A stretch of 38,485 nt of DNA from Ardenticatenaceae bacterium (GTDB lineage: Bacteria > Chloroflexota > Anaerolineae > Promineifilales > Promineifilaceae): NCBI GenBank assembly GCA_020634415.1, contig JACKBT010000043.1:1-38485 (forward strand), read 5' to 3'. The position numbers and the translations under genes are program-made. Position 1 is the first letter of the stretch; each line of letters begins with the position of its first letter. Below are positions 9,087-16,160 of the stretch, in pieces. A model generated the notes under the pieces. It searched no databases. It saw nothing but the letters and a program-made list of their open reading frames with translations, and was not told the DNA's origin.

Positions 9087-10151
9087 TTAACCCCCGCCCA
9101 ACCATATCCACAGTACGTATCCAATATAAAGCAAAATTAAAACGCCGCCTTCCTTGCGGCTTAGTTCGCGGTTGGTGGAGAGGAAAACGAAGAGGATAAC
9201 GACTGTAATCAGCAAAACCATGGTGGATGACCAGAGATCGGCCGTGCCCACTGTAATCGTCTCCTTGCGGGCCAGTAAGATGATGAGCCAGGGCAGCCCC
9301 AGACCAATAGAAATGTCGAAGATATTCGAGCCAACGGCGTTGGAGACAGCCATTTCGCCGCGCCCCTGACGGGCCACCAGCACCGACGCAATCAAGTCCG
9401 GCACAGATGAGCCGCCCGCCAAAACCGTCAGAGCGATGATAATGGGTGGCACCCCAATGGCTCCAGCAAATACGACGGCATACTCGACAAGAAAATAGCT
9501 GATCAGCACGATGTAAACAATAGAAATCAAAAAGGTACGGATGTATGATCGTCGTGGATCGCCAGTGGTGAAGCCGATAACGGCCGATACGCCCGCTGTA
9601 ATCCGGTAATACCAACCCGTTTTCGCTGATTCCTTCTCTAACTCCTTCTCCAGCACTTCCACAATATCCTCGCCACCATTGGGGACGAAGAGATTCCATT
9701 GGAAAAGAATGAAGATATAAATGGCATAGAGACTTAGAAACAACAAAACCTCAAACAGAGTGACCTGACCATCAGCAAAGGTTCCCAGCAGCAGGGCGAT
9801 ACTTACGGTGTAAATGAGGCAGTCACGCACGACGACCTGCCAGGACACTTTGGCGGGCCGTACCAGCGCCGAAAGCCCCGTAATGACAAGAATGTTAAAA
9901 ACGGCCGATCCCACTATATTCCCCACGCCTACATCACTATGCTCGCCCCCCTGTTGAACAAGCGACAGCAGCGCAATCGAAAGCTCCGGCATGGAAGACC
10001 CCATGGCCATCAAAGACGCGCCAGCCACGTTGCTGGGCAGCTTTAATTTTGCTGAAATTTCATCCAGACTCTCGATAAAATATTCGTCTGTCACAATAGA
10101 CAGAAGATAAATACAGACAACAATAACGCCAAAACTAATGACAGCTTGCAT
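9087..10151 (-). CDS. Ca2+/cation antiporter (Na+/Ca2+ exchanger superfamily)
   Basis: Integral membrane protein of 354 residues with about ten hydrophobic segments in two inverted halves, typical of the CaCA superfamily. The alpha-1 repeat contains GSSMPEL (ion-site Glu56) and GNIVGS (Asn78). The alpha-2 repeat contains GGSSVPDL (Asp252) and GSNIFDI (Asp279). The Asp252-Asp279 spacing of 27 matches the ion-binding pair of known exchangers, and Asp in place of Glu at the first position resembles animal NCKX proteins. A cytoplasmic acidic loop (EDIVEVLEKELEKE, about 161-174) joins the halves. The start was set at ATG 10151, 40 codons inside the longest frame. There the homologous core begins (MQAVISFGVI) and AAGGA lies upstream; the extra N-terminal residues are not hydrophobic. 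It probably exports Ca2+ in exchange for Na+. Confidence 0.9.
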   Translation of the reverse strand: MQAVISFGVIVVCIYLLSIVTDEYFIESLDEISAKLKLPSNVAGASLMAMGSSMPELSIALLSLVQQGGEHSDVGVGNIVGSAVFNILVITGLSALVRPAKVSWQVVVRDCLIYTVSIALLLGTFADGQVTLFEVLLFLSLYAIYIFILFQWNLFVPNGGEDIVEVLEKELEKESAKTGWYYRITAGVSAVIGFTTGDPRRSYIRTFLISIVYIVLISYFLVEYAVVFAGAIGVPPIIIALTVLAGGSSVPDLIASVLVARQGRGEMAVSNAVGSNIFDISIGLGLPWLIILLARKETITVGTADLWSSTMVLLITVVILFVFLSTNRELSRKEGGVLILLYIGYVLWIWLGGG

Positions 10152-10282
10152 GGGACATCCTTGTTTGCAAAAGTTGGGAAAATGCCTGCTTTGGGGCGAG
10201 GCGAGTGAATTGTAACGGCCGTTGCCTTCATTACCAAAAAGTTCCACAAAAACTTGGCCGCTGTTCACCAAAAAATCTGCTG

Positions 10283-10395
10283 GAATTGACCGGGTGCGAC
10301 AGGATTTGGTGTAAGACTAGACTGGAGCAGTTTTCAAAACTGCTCCAGTCTTTCGAGTCCACACACAAAAAATAATCGCACCCGAATTGACCGGG
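10283..10395. repeat. GAATTGACCGGG direct repeats with inverted CGGGTGCG arms
   Basis: GAATTGACCGGG occurs at 10283-10294 and again at 10384-10395. CGGGTGCG (10291-10298) has its complement CGCACCCG at 10377-10384. These arms enclose the 16-bp hairpin, giving a 113-base symmetric unit in the divergent intergenic region. It could be a small mobile or REP-like element, or an operator region. Confidence 0.5.
10319..10351. repeat. 16-bp perfect hairpin between divergent genes
   Basis: AGACTGGAGCAGTTTT (10319-10334) and its exact complement (10336-10351) flank a single C. Only three T follow, so it is a poor classical terminator, although its A/T-rich inner end would allow extrusion as a cruciform. 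It lies between the antiporter and the YqiJ-like gene, which diverge, where no terminator is expected. Confidence 0.7.
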
Positions 10396-10408
10396 AATGT
10401 TGCTCAAA

Positions 10409-10430
10409 AACGGCCGTTTTATGTTAGAAT
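10409..10430 (+). promoter_or_regulatory. Extended -10 promoter with AACGGCCGTT in the spacer; near-leaderless start
   Basis: TGTTAGAAT (10422-10430) fits an extended -10 element. The YqiJ-like ATG is at 10443, only 13 bases later, and no Shine-Dalgarno sequence fits, so a leaderless or nearly leaderless mRNA is inferred. The palindrome AACGGCCGTT (10409-10418) occupies the spacer where RNA polymerase would sit. No convincing -35 box is seen. Confidence 0.45.
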
Positions 10431-10442
10431 ATTTCCCAACCC

Positions 10443-11162
10443 ATGTTAGCTGAAACCCTTACCTTCATTACCTCCTGGTATAACCTCCCCTTCACTGTCA
10501 TGTTAAGCCTATGTGTCCTCGCCGCTGTCCTCCAACTCGTTGGCCTGGACACCGATAGTGATGCGGACGCTGACTTTGATCTGGATGCAGATATAGATGC
10601 CGACATTGATATAGACACCGATCTAGACGTAGATGCCGATGCCGATATAGATGCCGATGGGGACATGGATGCCGACGATGTGCCTGGGGCTTTAGCCCTT
10701 TTGGCCTTTTTAGGGGTAGGCAAAGCTCCTTTGTTGGTTGTTCTGGTCATTTTGCTTGGCAGCATCGGCGCGATTGGCTGGACGCTAAACAGCATCGTTC
10801 TGAGCATCTTGGAGAATTATCCAGACTGGGGGTTAACGGCCGTATTTCCCCTCGCCCTTATCGCTGGCAGCTTCATCAGCTCGCGCACCGCCCGCCTCAT
10901 TGGCCGTGCCCTGCCCTCTGTCAGCACCACCGCCACCGCCGCCGTCGGCTTAATCGGCCGTCGAGGCACCGTCATCAGCCCTCGCGTAGACGAGAAATAC
11001 GGCCTCGTCCGCGTCCGCGATGCCAGCGGCACACTCATCAACGTATTCGCCATCAGCCATGACAGCGAAACCATTTCCGGCAAATCCGAAGTCGCGCTCG
11101 TGGACTACGATGCCGAGAAAAAGCTCTATACAGTTGCACCCATTCACACAAAATCCTCGTAA
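10443..11162 (+). CDS. YqiJ/NfeD-like membrane protein with OB-fold tail and alternating-Asp loop
   Basis: Protein of 239 residues. A first membrane helix (about 17-35) is followed by a loop in which every second residue from 36 to 78 is Asp, then two helices (about 84-112 and 130-147). The C-terminal domain (about 163-235; [31 protein letters not shown]) looks like the OB fold of NfeD and YqiJ proteins. In E. coli and many other bacteria yqiJ stands directly before the flotillin gene yqiK, as here (58-base gap), and the pair is thought to work together in membrane microdomains. The Asp loop is encoded by a GAY-NNN hexamer-like tract at about 10548-10680 and might bind Ca2+ (speculative); a Ca2+ antiporter is divergent. 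The start is ATG 10443, which gives an N-terminal length like that of YqiJ. Confidence 0.8.
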   Translation: MLAETLTFITSWYNLPFTVMLSLCVLAAVLQLVGLDTDSDADADFDLDADIDADIDIDTDLDVDADADIDADGDMDADDVPGALALLAFLGVGKAPLLVVLVILLGSIGAIGWTLNSIVLSILENYPDWGLTAVFPLALIAGSFISSRTARLIGRALPSVSTTATAAVGLIGRRGTVISPRVDEKYGLVRVRDASGTLINVFAISHDSETISGKSEVALVDYDAEKKLYTVAPIHTKSS

Positions 11163-11183
11163 ATAGGTAGCATAGTCATATCA

Positions 11184-11215
11184 TTGCGTAATCAAGGATT
11201 GCGTAATTCAGGAGG
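11184..11215 (+). promoter_or_regulatory. CGTAAT tandem repeat and strong ribosome binding site before flotillin
   Basis: ATTGCGTAATCAAGG and ATTGCGTAATTCAGG lie head to tail in the YqiJ-flotillin gap. The second copy supplies the AGGAGG at 11210-11215 that serves ATG 11221. A repeat of the junction-repeat class has thus become the translation signal. Confidence 0.6.
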
Positions 11216-11220
11216 TTACA

Positions 11221-13263
11221 ATGCCGCCCTTTCTGATCGTTTTAGTCATCATAGGTGTGGTTCTGTTGGTAGGATTCGTCTTCTTCCTATCCATTATGCG
11301 TGCCTATGTCAAAACACCCCCCAACCGCGCCTTTGTCCGCACTGGCGGCCTCGGTGGCACCAACATGCCCCCCAAAGTCGTCATGAACGGCGGTGCCTGG
11401 GTCTTCCGCACCATCCATGAGATCAGTTGGATCGATCTCAACACAATGGCTATTGAGATTGAGCGTACCGGCGAAACCGCCCTGCTCACCATTGACCCTC
11501 AATACGCCGACATCAAAGTCATCTTCTACATCAAAGTCAGCCCCACTGTGGAGGGCATCATAGATGCCGCCCGCACCATCGGCGGCAAACAGGTAGACAG
11601 CATGACCCTCAAAGAGCTGGTAGATGCCAAGCTCGATGGTGCCTTACGCGACGTAGCCGCCACATTTACCTTGATGAGCCTGCATCAGGAACGCGAAAAG
11701 TTTATTGAAGAAGTGCAAAATCGGCTCAAAACTGACCTGGAAGAAAATGGTCTGGTACTCGAATCCGTTTCCATTTTGACTCTGCGTGCAGCCCGGCAAG
11801 GTTCCTTTGGCACAGATGATGTCTTCGGTGCCCAGGTTGCCCGAGCTAACGCCCAGGTTATCCAACAAGCCTTGCGCGAGCGCAACGACATCGAGCGTAA
11901 AGCGGAACTGGAAATAAAGCAGCGGGATACCGACGCCTCTCGCCAACGCCTCGATTTGGATCGTGATCTGGCTCTGGCGGCAGCGACGCAAGAGCGCGAA
12001 GTGCGGACGATGGAAGCCAGCGAAAAGGCTGTAGCCGATAAGAAGGTCTTTGAAGAACTGCAAAAATCGGAAGAGGCACGGATTACCAAAGAGCAGGCGG
12101 TAGCCCTGGCTGAATTACACAAAGAGCAGGAACTGGCTGTGCAAAACGAGCGTAAGCAGCAGGAAATCATGGCGACAGAACTGGCTCGCCGTCAATCGCT
12201 GGAATTGGCTGACCAGCAGCGTCAGATTGCTCTCGTGCAGGCGGAGCAAGAGCGGGAACGGGCTGAGCAAGAACGCCTGCTGGTTCTGGCTAAACGTGAA
12301 GAAGCAGCACAGGCGGTGAAAACGGTTGAAGCTACCGGGCAGGCTGAGCGTGAAGCCAAAATTAGCATCATCCAGGCCGAGCGTGAAGCCAATAAAGCCA
12401 TGATTGAGCAGAAGAACCGCATCGAATTGGATGCGCTGCGCAAACAGCGTGAGGCGGAGGCCGAGGCAGCGGCCCTTAAAGCCAGAGCAGCGGCGGAAGC
12501 TGAGGCGGCTCTTAAACAAGCGGAAACGGTTCGTACCCAGGCCCAGGCGGAAACGGAAGCGGAAAAGCTGCGGGCGGAAGCGGCTAAGGCCAGGGCCTCG
12601 GCCGTTGGGTTGGCAGAAGCCGACGTATTACGAGCAAAGGCATCAGCCGCTATGCAAGAGGCGGAGGCGACCAAAGCGAAGGCTATTGCCGAAGCAGAAG
12701 GCGCAAAGGCGAAGGCCGAGGCTTTGGCTGCATATGACGGTGTGGCCCAGCGTGTAGAAATATTGAAGCTGCAATTGGAAGCGCAGGTGCAGATCGAGGT
12801 AGCGAAAGCGGAGTCGTTGGCGAAGGCGATGGCTTCGATGAATATCAAGATGATTGGTGACCCCAATGCAGCGGCTTCGCTGCTGCGGATGGTGACGTTT
12901 GCTGATGGTTTGGGTGAAATAGTGAAGGCCACGCCACAGCCGTTGCTAGATTTGGGGCAGCAGATGTTTAACAAGCTGACGGGCAGCAGTAATGGTGATG
13001 GTTTGGTGAAGATGGCGAATGGTGAAACGGCCGATTCCATCACCGAACTCGCCACGTTAGTCCCCGAAATCATCCGCATTGTGGAAAAGAATTTGAACAT
13101 TGACCGGCTGAAGGGCCAATCTGTAAGTGAAGTGTTGGCGATGTTGAGCAAACAGGCGGGTAGTGACCCCATTGTGGAGAAGGCGCAGCAAGCCATAGAC
13201 CATTTGCCCATTATTCGGGATTTGCCCTTTGATGAATTTTATTTGCGGGCGACAGCGAAATAG
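11221..13263 (+). CDS. Flotillin family protein (YqiK-like)
   Basis: Protein of 680 residues. A single N-terminal membrane segment (about 3-26) leads into an SPFH/PHB domain (about 30-200) starting with the YVKTPPNRAFVRTGG signature. It continues as a very long Ala/Glu/Lys-rich coiled coil (about 205-560). A C-terminal region (about 565-680) contains GDPNAAASLLRMVTFADGLG, typical of flotillins. Flotillins oligomerise and organise membrane microdomains. The size suits a YqiK-type member. The gene begins at ATG 11221 behind AGGAGG. It is second in a same-strand run with the YqiJ-like gene before it, and the PspA-like gene starts 11 bases after its stop, so the three are probably one operon. Confidence 0.93.
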   Translation: MPPFLIVLVIIGVVLLVGFVFFLSIMRAYVKTPPNRAFVRTGGLGGTNMPPKVVMNGGAWVFRTIHEISWIDLNTMAIEIERTGETALLTIDPQYADIKVIFYIKVSPTVEGIIDAARTIGGKQVDSMTLKELVDAKLDGALRDVAATFTLMSLHQEREKFIEEVQNRLKTDLEENGLVLESVSILTLRAARQGSFGTDDVFGAQVARANAQVIQQALRERNDIERKAELEIKQRDTDASRQRLDLDRDLALAAATQEREVRTMEASEKAVADKKVFEELQKSEEARITKEQAVALAELHKEQELAVQNERKQQEIMATELARRQSLELADQQRQIALVQAEQERERAEQERLLVLAKREEAAQAVKTVEATGQAEREAKISIIQAEREANKAMIEQKNRIELDALRKQREAEAEAAALKARAAAEAEAALKQAETVRTQAQAETEAEKLRAEAAKARASAVGLAEADVLRAKASAAMQEAEATKAKAIAEAEGAKAKAEALAAYDGVAQRVEILKLQLEAQVQIEVAKAESLAKAMASMNIKMIGDPNAAASLLRMVTFADGLGEIVKATPQPLLDLGQQMFNKLTGSSNGDGLVKMANGETADSITELATLVPEIIRIVEKNLNIDRLKGQSVSEVLAMLSKQAGSDPIVEKAQQAIDHLPIIRDLPFDEFYLRATAK

Positions 13264-13274
13264 GACAGTTTTAG

Positions 13275-13793
13275 ATGCGATTGGTAGATAAATTACGGGC
13301 TGTGGTGAAGACGGCCGTTTCTGACCTGTTTAGCGAGGAGACGGAAACGGCCGTACCCGACCGCACTGCCCAACTAATCAAACAGACCCAAACTCACCTT
13401 ACCCATCTTCATGGCGAACTGGCGCAGGCCGTTGCCCGCCAAAAACGGGCCGAAACAGCCTGGCGCGTCGCCCAGGCGCAGGGCCAGCCCGATGCCGATG
13501 AGTTGAAGGCACGGTATGAGCAGTACGCCCTGGCTGCTGCCAGCTTACAGGCAGATGTTGAGCGGCTGCAGCAGCGTTTGCAGGCGGTGCGGCAGCGGCA
13601 TGTGGGGCTGGACGACCGCGAAGATAGTGTGGAGACGATGGAGCGATTGCAGCAGATTCGGCGGGATTTGGACAAAACAGCCGAATCCCTCCACAGCGAA
13701 CTTGATGACCGTCAGGAAGGCATTGCCCAACGCGAAGACCACGTGGCTGCCCGTGAAGAGATTGACGAAATCAAACGACGGCTCCAATCGTAA
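13275..13793 (+). CDS. Short coiled-coil protein, possibly PspA/IM30-like
   Basis: Protein of 172 residues with no hydrophobic segment. It is predominantly helical and charged, with heptad-like stretches at about 32-70 and 75-165. The layout of a short N-terminal amphipathic segment (MRLVDKLRAVVKTAVSDLF) followed by long helices resembles PspA/IM30 (ESCRT-III-like membrane remodelling) proteins, which often accompany YqiJ/YqiK flotillins. It is shorter than PspA (about 220 residues), and I cannot confirm homology by eye. AGGA precedes ATG 13275. The gene contains two palindrome-core copies, near 13312 and 13350. The DNA turns from G-rich to C-rich at them. Confidence 0.6.
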   Translation: MRLVDKLRAVVKTAVSDLFSEETETAVPDRTAQLIKQTQTHLTHLHGELAQAVARQKRAETAWRVAQAQGQPDADELKARYEQYALAAASLQADVERLQQRLQAVRQRHVGLDDREDSVETMERLQQIRRDLDKTAESLHSELDDRQEGIAQREDHVAAREEIDEIKRRLQS

Positions 13794-13804
13794 ATCGTAA
13801 ATCC
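13788..13804 (+). repeat. ATCGTAA direct repeat at gene junction
   Basis: AATCGTAAATCGTAAATCC spans the stop codon of the coiled-coil gene and the gap before the channel gene. It belongs to the set of CGTAA-based junction repeats seen elsewhere in the window. Confidence 0.5.
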
Positions 13805-13805
13805 T

Positions 13806-14270
13806 ATGTTGACCTTAGAACAGCAGGCGGCACTCGATAGATTATTTGCACAGGTGGAAGGGAAGGGGGAAACGGCCGTTTCCCCCCCGCCACCCGACTT
13901 TCTGCAAACCTGGTTTGGCCTGTCCGCAGAACAGCTAGACCAGAAGTGGCAGACGTTTATAAACCAGAAAAACGTGTGGGAAAACCGCTTTCTTGACTGG
14001 ATAGAAGCCAACCCGATAGAGAGTGCTTATGGCTTTTTAGGCAGCGCGGCTGTTGCCTTTTATTATGCGGAGAAAGAGAGCAACCCCCAAGTTAACACTT
14101 ATGTTGACGCTTTTCATTACATTGCCACCTGTGCCAGTGTGGGTTATGCGGACATTTTCCCTGTAACCCAAACGGGCCGAGCCATTGCTGCTATGGTGAT
14201 GGTGGTTGGGCCGTCGGTGGCGGATCGGTCTTTGAATCGTCCTGTTGCGCCAGGAAACAGCCCTAAATAG
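13806..14270 (+). CDS. Two-helix ion channel (K+-channel-like pore)
   Basis: Protein of 154 residues. A soluble N-terminal part of about 70 residues, with a low-complexity SPPPP stretch, leads into a membrane helix (about 73-90). A pore loop with filter-like TCASVGYADIFP (108-119) and a second helix (about 123-138) follow. This is the Ion_trans_2 arrangement of bacterial potassium channels, whose filter is usually TVGYGD. SVGYAD is a variant, so K+ selectivity is plausible but unproven. The gene ends the YqiJ-flotillin-PspA-like run, 12 bases after the previous stop. The junction is an ATCGTAA-type repeat with no clear ribosome binding site. Its stop region overlaps the convergent TrmH gene by 8 bases. 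Confidence 0.75.
   Translation: MLTLEQQAALDRLFAQVEGKGETAVSPPPPDFLQTWFGLSAEQLDQKWQTFINQKNVWENRFLDWIEANPIESAYGFLGSAAVAFYYAEKESNPQVNTYVDAFHYIATCASVGYADIFPVTQTGRAIAAMVMVVGPSVADRSLNRPVAPGNSPK
13865..13886. repeat. AACGGCCGTT extended to a 22-bp perfect palindrome
   Basis: The core at 13871-13880 is flanked by GGGGGA on the left and TCCCCC on the right, so the symmetry extends to 22 bases. It lies in the channel gene and encodes GETAVSP, in a loop with no conserved function. A second extended copy of 18 bases is at 14517-14534. Confidence 0.9.
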
Positions 14271-14910
14271 AGTCCCCTTTATAACACAGCCAGTAGACCG
14301 CGACGGCCAACGCACTGGCAACATTGAGCGAGCTTTTTTGCCCTTGCATGGGAATCGCCAGCACCTTGTCGCACATCTCCAAGATGGCCGGATCAACCCC
14401 TGATAATTCATTGCCGACGACGAGGATGGTTGGTGTGGTGGGGGGAGGCGCGGAGAGCAAGAATTCAGCCTGGGCGGTGGCTTCTAAGGCCCACAGTTGA
14501 TGGCCTTGTTGTTGCAGGGAAACGGCCGTTTCCCACCCATTTTTGTGATACGACCAGTTCACACTCTCCTCTGCCCCCAACGCCGTTTTGGCTACTTTGG
14601 GATTGTCTGGCGTGGGGGTGATGCCGCATAGATAGAGATGGGTGATGCCGCCTGCGCCATCGGCCGTGCGGAAGAAAGAGCCAACGTTGTAAATGCTGCG
14701 CACATTGTCGGCCAAAATGGCGAGATGGGCAGTGGGCGGTGTAAAAGCGGGGGGTGATTGATTGGTGAAGGGTGGGGTGGTAACGGCCGTTGCCGCCCCA
14801 CAATACGCACAGCGCTCCCCCAAACCACTGCCCACCAGTACCGGAAAGCGGAAGCGACAGGCTTCATTTTGGCACTGGCGCATCTCAAAGAAGTTCTGGG
14901 CTTCACTCAT
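14263..14910 (-). CDS. TrmH/SpoU-family RNA 2'-O-methyltransferase with N-terminal zinc ribbon
   Basis: SPOUT-fold methyltransferase of 215 residues. Motif 1 is LADNVRSIYNVGSFFRTADG (invariant Asn and Arg), motif 2 is VVGNELSGVDP and motif 3 is IPMQGQKSSLNVASA. Together they form the knotted S-adenosylmethionine site that methylates a ribose in tRNA or rRNA. Before the domain is a four-Cys zinc ribbon (CQNEAC and CAYCG), unusual for the basic family and possibly an RNA-binding addition. ATG 14910 was chosen because it overlaps the upstream stop (ATGAGTGA), suggesting coupled translation. GTG 14946 is an alternative, and neither has a good ribosome binding site. A strong skew switch occurs at its AACGGCCGTT copies (14521, 14782). 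The RNA target cannot be told. Confidence 0.88.
   Translation of the reverse strand: MSEAQNFFEMRQCQNEACRFRFPVLVGSGLGERCAYCGAATAVTTPPFTNQSPPAFTPPTAHLAILADNVRSIYNVGSFFRTADGAGGITHLYLCGITPTPDNPKVAKTALGAEESVNWSYHKNGWETAVSLQQQGHQLWALEATAQAEFLLSAPPPTTPTILVVGNELSGVDPAILEMCDKVLAIPMQGQKSSLNVASALAVAVYWLCYKGDSI
14517..14534. repeat. AACGGCCGTT extended to an 18-bp palindrome
   Basis: GGGA precedes and TCCC follows the core at 14521-14530. In the 60 bases to its left I count 21 G and 13 C; in the 60 bases to its right I count 8 G and 24 C. Confidence 0.85.
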
Positions 14911-15316
14911 GGGTGGGGGGATGGGTGCGGGCTTCGTGCCAGTCACTCAGCTTCCAGACAAGCACGACTACCCAGATGATGGCGGCGATAAGATAGGGGA
15001 CTTGTAAGCTTAGGGGCAGGCCCATCGCCAGCCACACTTCCTTGATGCTGAGAGCCATTGGCCCCAACATGAGCAGGGGAAACAGCAGCCAGCCCGTGAG
15101 ATAAGTGAGGGCGATTTCACGGCCGTTTAGCGGCAGCCGCTCCAATTCTTGGTAAGAAAAACCCGTGCCCTTGTGCGGCAAAAAGCGTACCCGGCGGCGG
15201 CCCAGGGGAAGCAGGGGCAAATACAAAAAGGTAAACCACCAGGTCGCCGTCGCCACGCCCGTCTCATCCATCGGGCTGATGCCCAAGAACGTTGTGCCCA
15301 CACCATTAATCCGCAT
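14903..15316 (-). CDS. Small membrane protein, function unknown
   Basis: Protein of 137 residues with an N-terminal strand-rich segment (GVGTTFLGISPMDETGVATATWWFTFLYLPLLPLGRRRVRF) and two strong hydrophobic helices (about 69-87 and 100-122). I do not recognise a named family, but a beginning with TTxLG and a positively charged patch before paired helices is common in small uncharacterised membrane proteins. The ATG at 15316 has AGGAGG upstream. The gene overlaps the preceding methyltransferase by 11 bases and the following TrmH gene by 8, so it is the middle gene of a tightly coupled reverse operon. Confidence 0.7.
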   Translation of the reverse strand: MRINGVGTTFLGISPMDETGVATATWWFTFLYLPLLPLGRRRVRFLPHKGTGFSYQELERLPLNGREIALTYLTGWLLFPLLMLGPMALSIKEVWLAMGLPLSLQVPYLIAAIIWVVVLVWKLSDWHEARTHPPTHE

Positions 15317-16079
15317 CCAATCCTCCTGGTTTATCGGCGCAGAGGGTGATGAGGCAGATTTCGGAGGAGAATGTGGCTGCCCCAGCCGCTATGTCTGCCT
15401 GTAATCGCGCCAGCCCAGCCGCATATGCCTCATCGGCAATGGCAATAAGCTGCGAAGCCGCCACCCGATCTTGGGCTAAAGCCCAAAACTGGGCCAAATC
15501 TTGCTCATAGTGAAAACGGCTGCGTTTGAGTTGAATGTTGACAAAACCCGCTGCGGCCAGCAAGGCTTGCAGGTCGGCTAAGGGCAAATAATGGTTTAAG
15601 TCGAGCGGGTAGGCGGCGGGGAAATAGTGGTAGTAGACCCAGCCGGGCATTTCTCGTGGGGCGATGTTTTGCATGACGAAACGGCCGTTCGCCGCCAACA
15701 CCCGATACACCTCCGCCACCATCCCCACTTTGTCCTGCACATGATGAAAAGAAAACTGGTTGGAGATGTAAGCAAACGACTCGTGGGCAAAGGGCAGGTG
15801 GGCGTTGTTGCCTTGCAGCCAGTGGATGGACGCGCTTTTCTGCTGCGCCTGCTGCAACATGCCCGCCGATAAATCCAGCCCCACCCATTGGGCCTCGCCA
15901 ATTTGCCCTTGATTGGCGGTAAGTTGGCTGCCTGTGCCACAGCCTAAATCGAGGATACGGGGCGGAACGGCCGTTTGTCCCCGTTCCGCCAAAAACGCCA
16001 GCAAATAAGCATCAACCTCCTTGCCGCGATGGGGTGTATGGTCATACAAGTGAGCGATTTTGTCGTAATCTACACGCAT
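15306..16079 (-). CDS. Class I SAM-dependent methyltransferase (UbiE/Methyltransf_11 type)
   Basis: Protein of 257 residues. Motif I ILDLGCGTGSQL (about 42-53) and the acidic WVGLDLSAGML (Asp69) build the S-adenosylmethionine pocket. ISNQFSFHHVQDKVGMVAEVYRVLAANGRFVM covers motifs II and III. The N-terminal YDKIAHLYDHTPHRGKEVD is typical of small-molecule or lipid methyltransferases of this class. The substrate cannot be assigned. It heads a three-gene reverse operon with the small membrane protein and TrmH. A -10-like TAGAAT ends 7 bases before its ATG, so its mRNA may be leaderless. Confidence 0.85.
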   Translation of the reverse strand: MRVDYDKIAHLYDHTPHRGKEVDAYLLAFLAERGQTAVPPRILDLGCGTGSQLTANQGQIGEAQWVGLDLSAGMLQQAQQKSASIHWLQGNNAHLPFAHESFAYISNQFSFHHVQDKVGMVAEVYRVLAANGRFVMQNIAPREMPGWVYYHYFPAAYPLDLNHYLPLADLQALLAAAGFVNIQLKRSRFHYEQDLAQFWALAQDRVAASQLIAIADEAYAAGLARLQADIAAGAATFSSEICLITLCADKPGGLDAD

Positions 16080-16086
16080 ACGGGCA

Positions 16087-16092
16087 ATTCTA
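16087..16092 (-). promoter_or_regulatory. -10-like TAGAAT, leaderless start for the methyltransferase operon
   Basis: On the reverse strand TAGAAT lies 7 bases before ATG 16079, about where transcription and translation starts would coincide. There is no Shine-Dalgarno sequence, and the -35 region is weak. The same hexamer and short distance are seen before the YqiJ-like gene. Confidence 0.4.
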
Positions 16093-16160
16093 GCACATCA
16101 CCGATTTCATCATAAACTCGTGTTGACGAATGGCGAATTGTGTGGAATCTTTCCTGGATA

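Noticed and set aside
12222..13211. A 329-codon reverse frame within flotillin, Ala/Ser-rich
   Set aside because: It mirrors the Ala/Glu coiled-coil codons of flotillin and has no independent signals.
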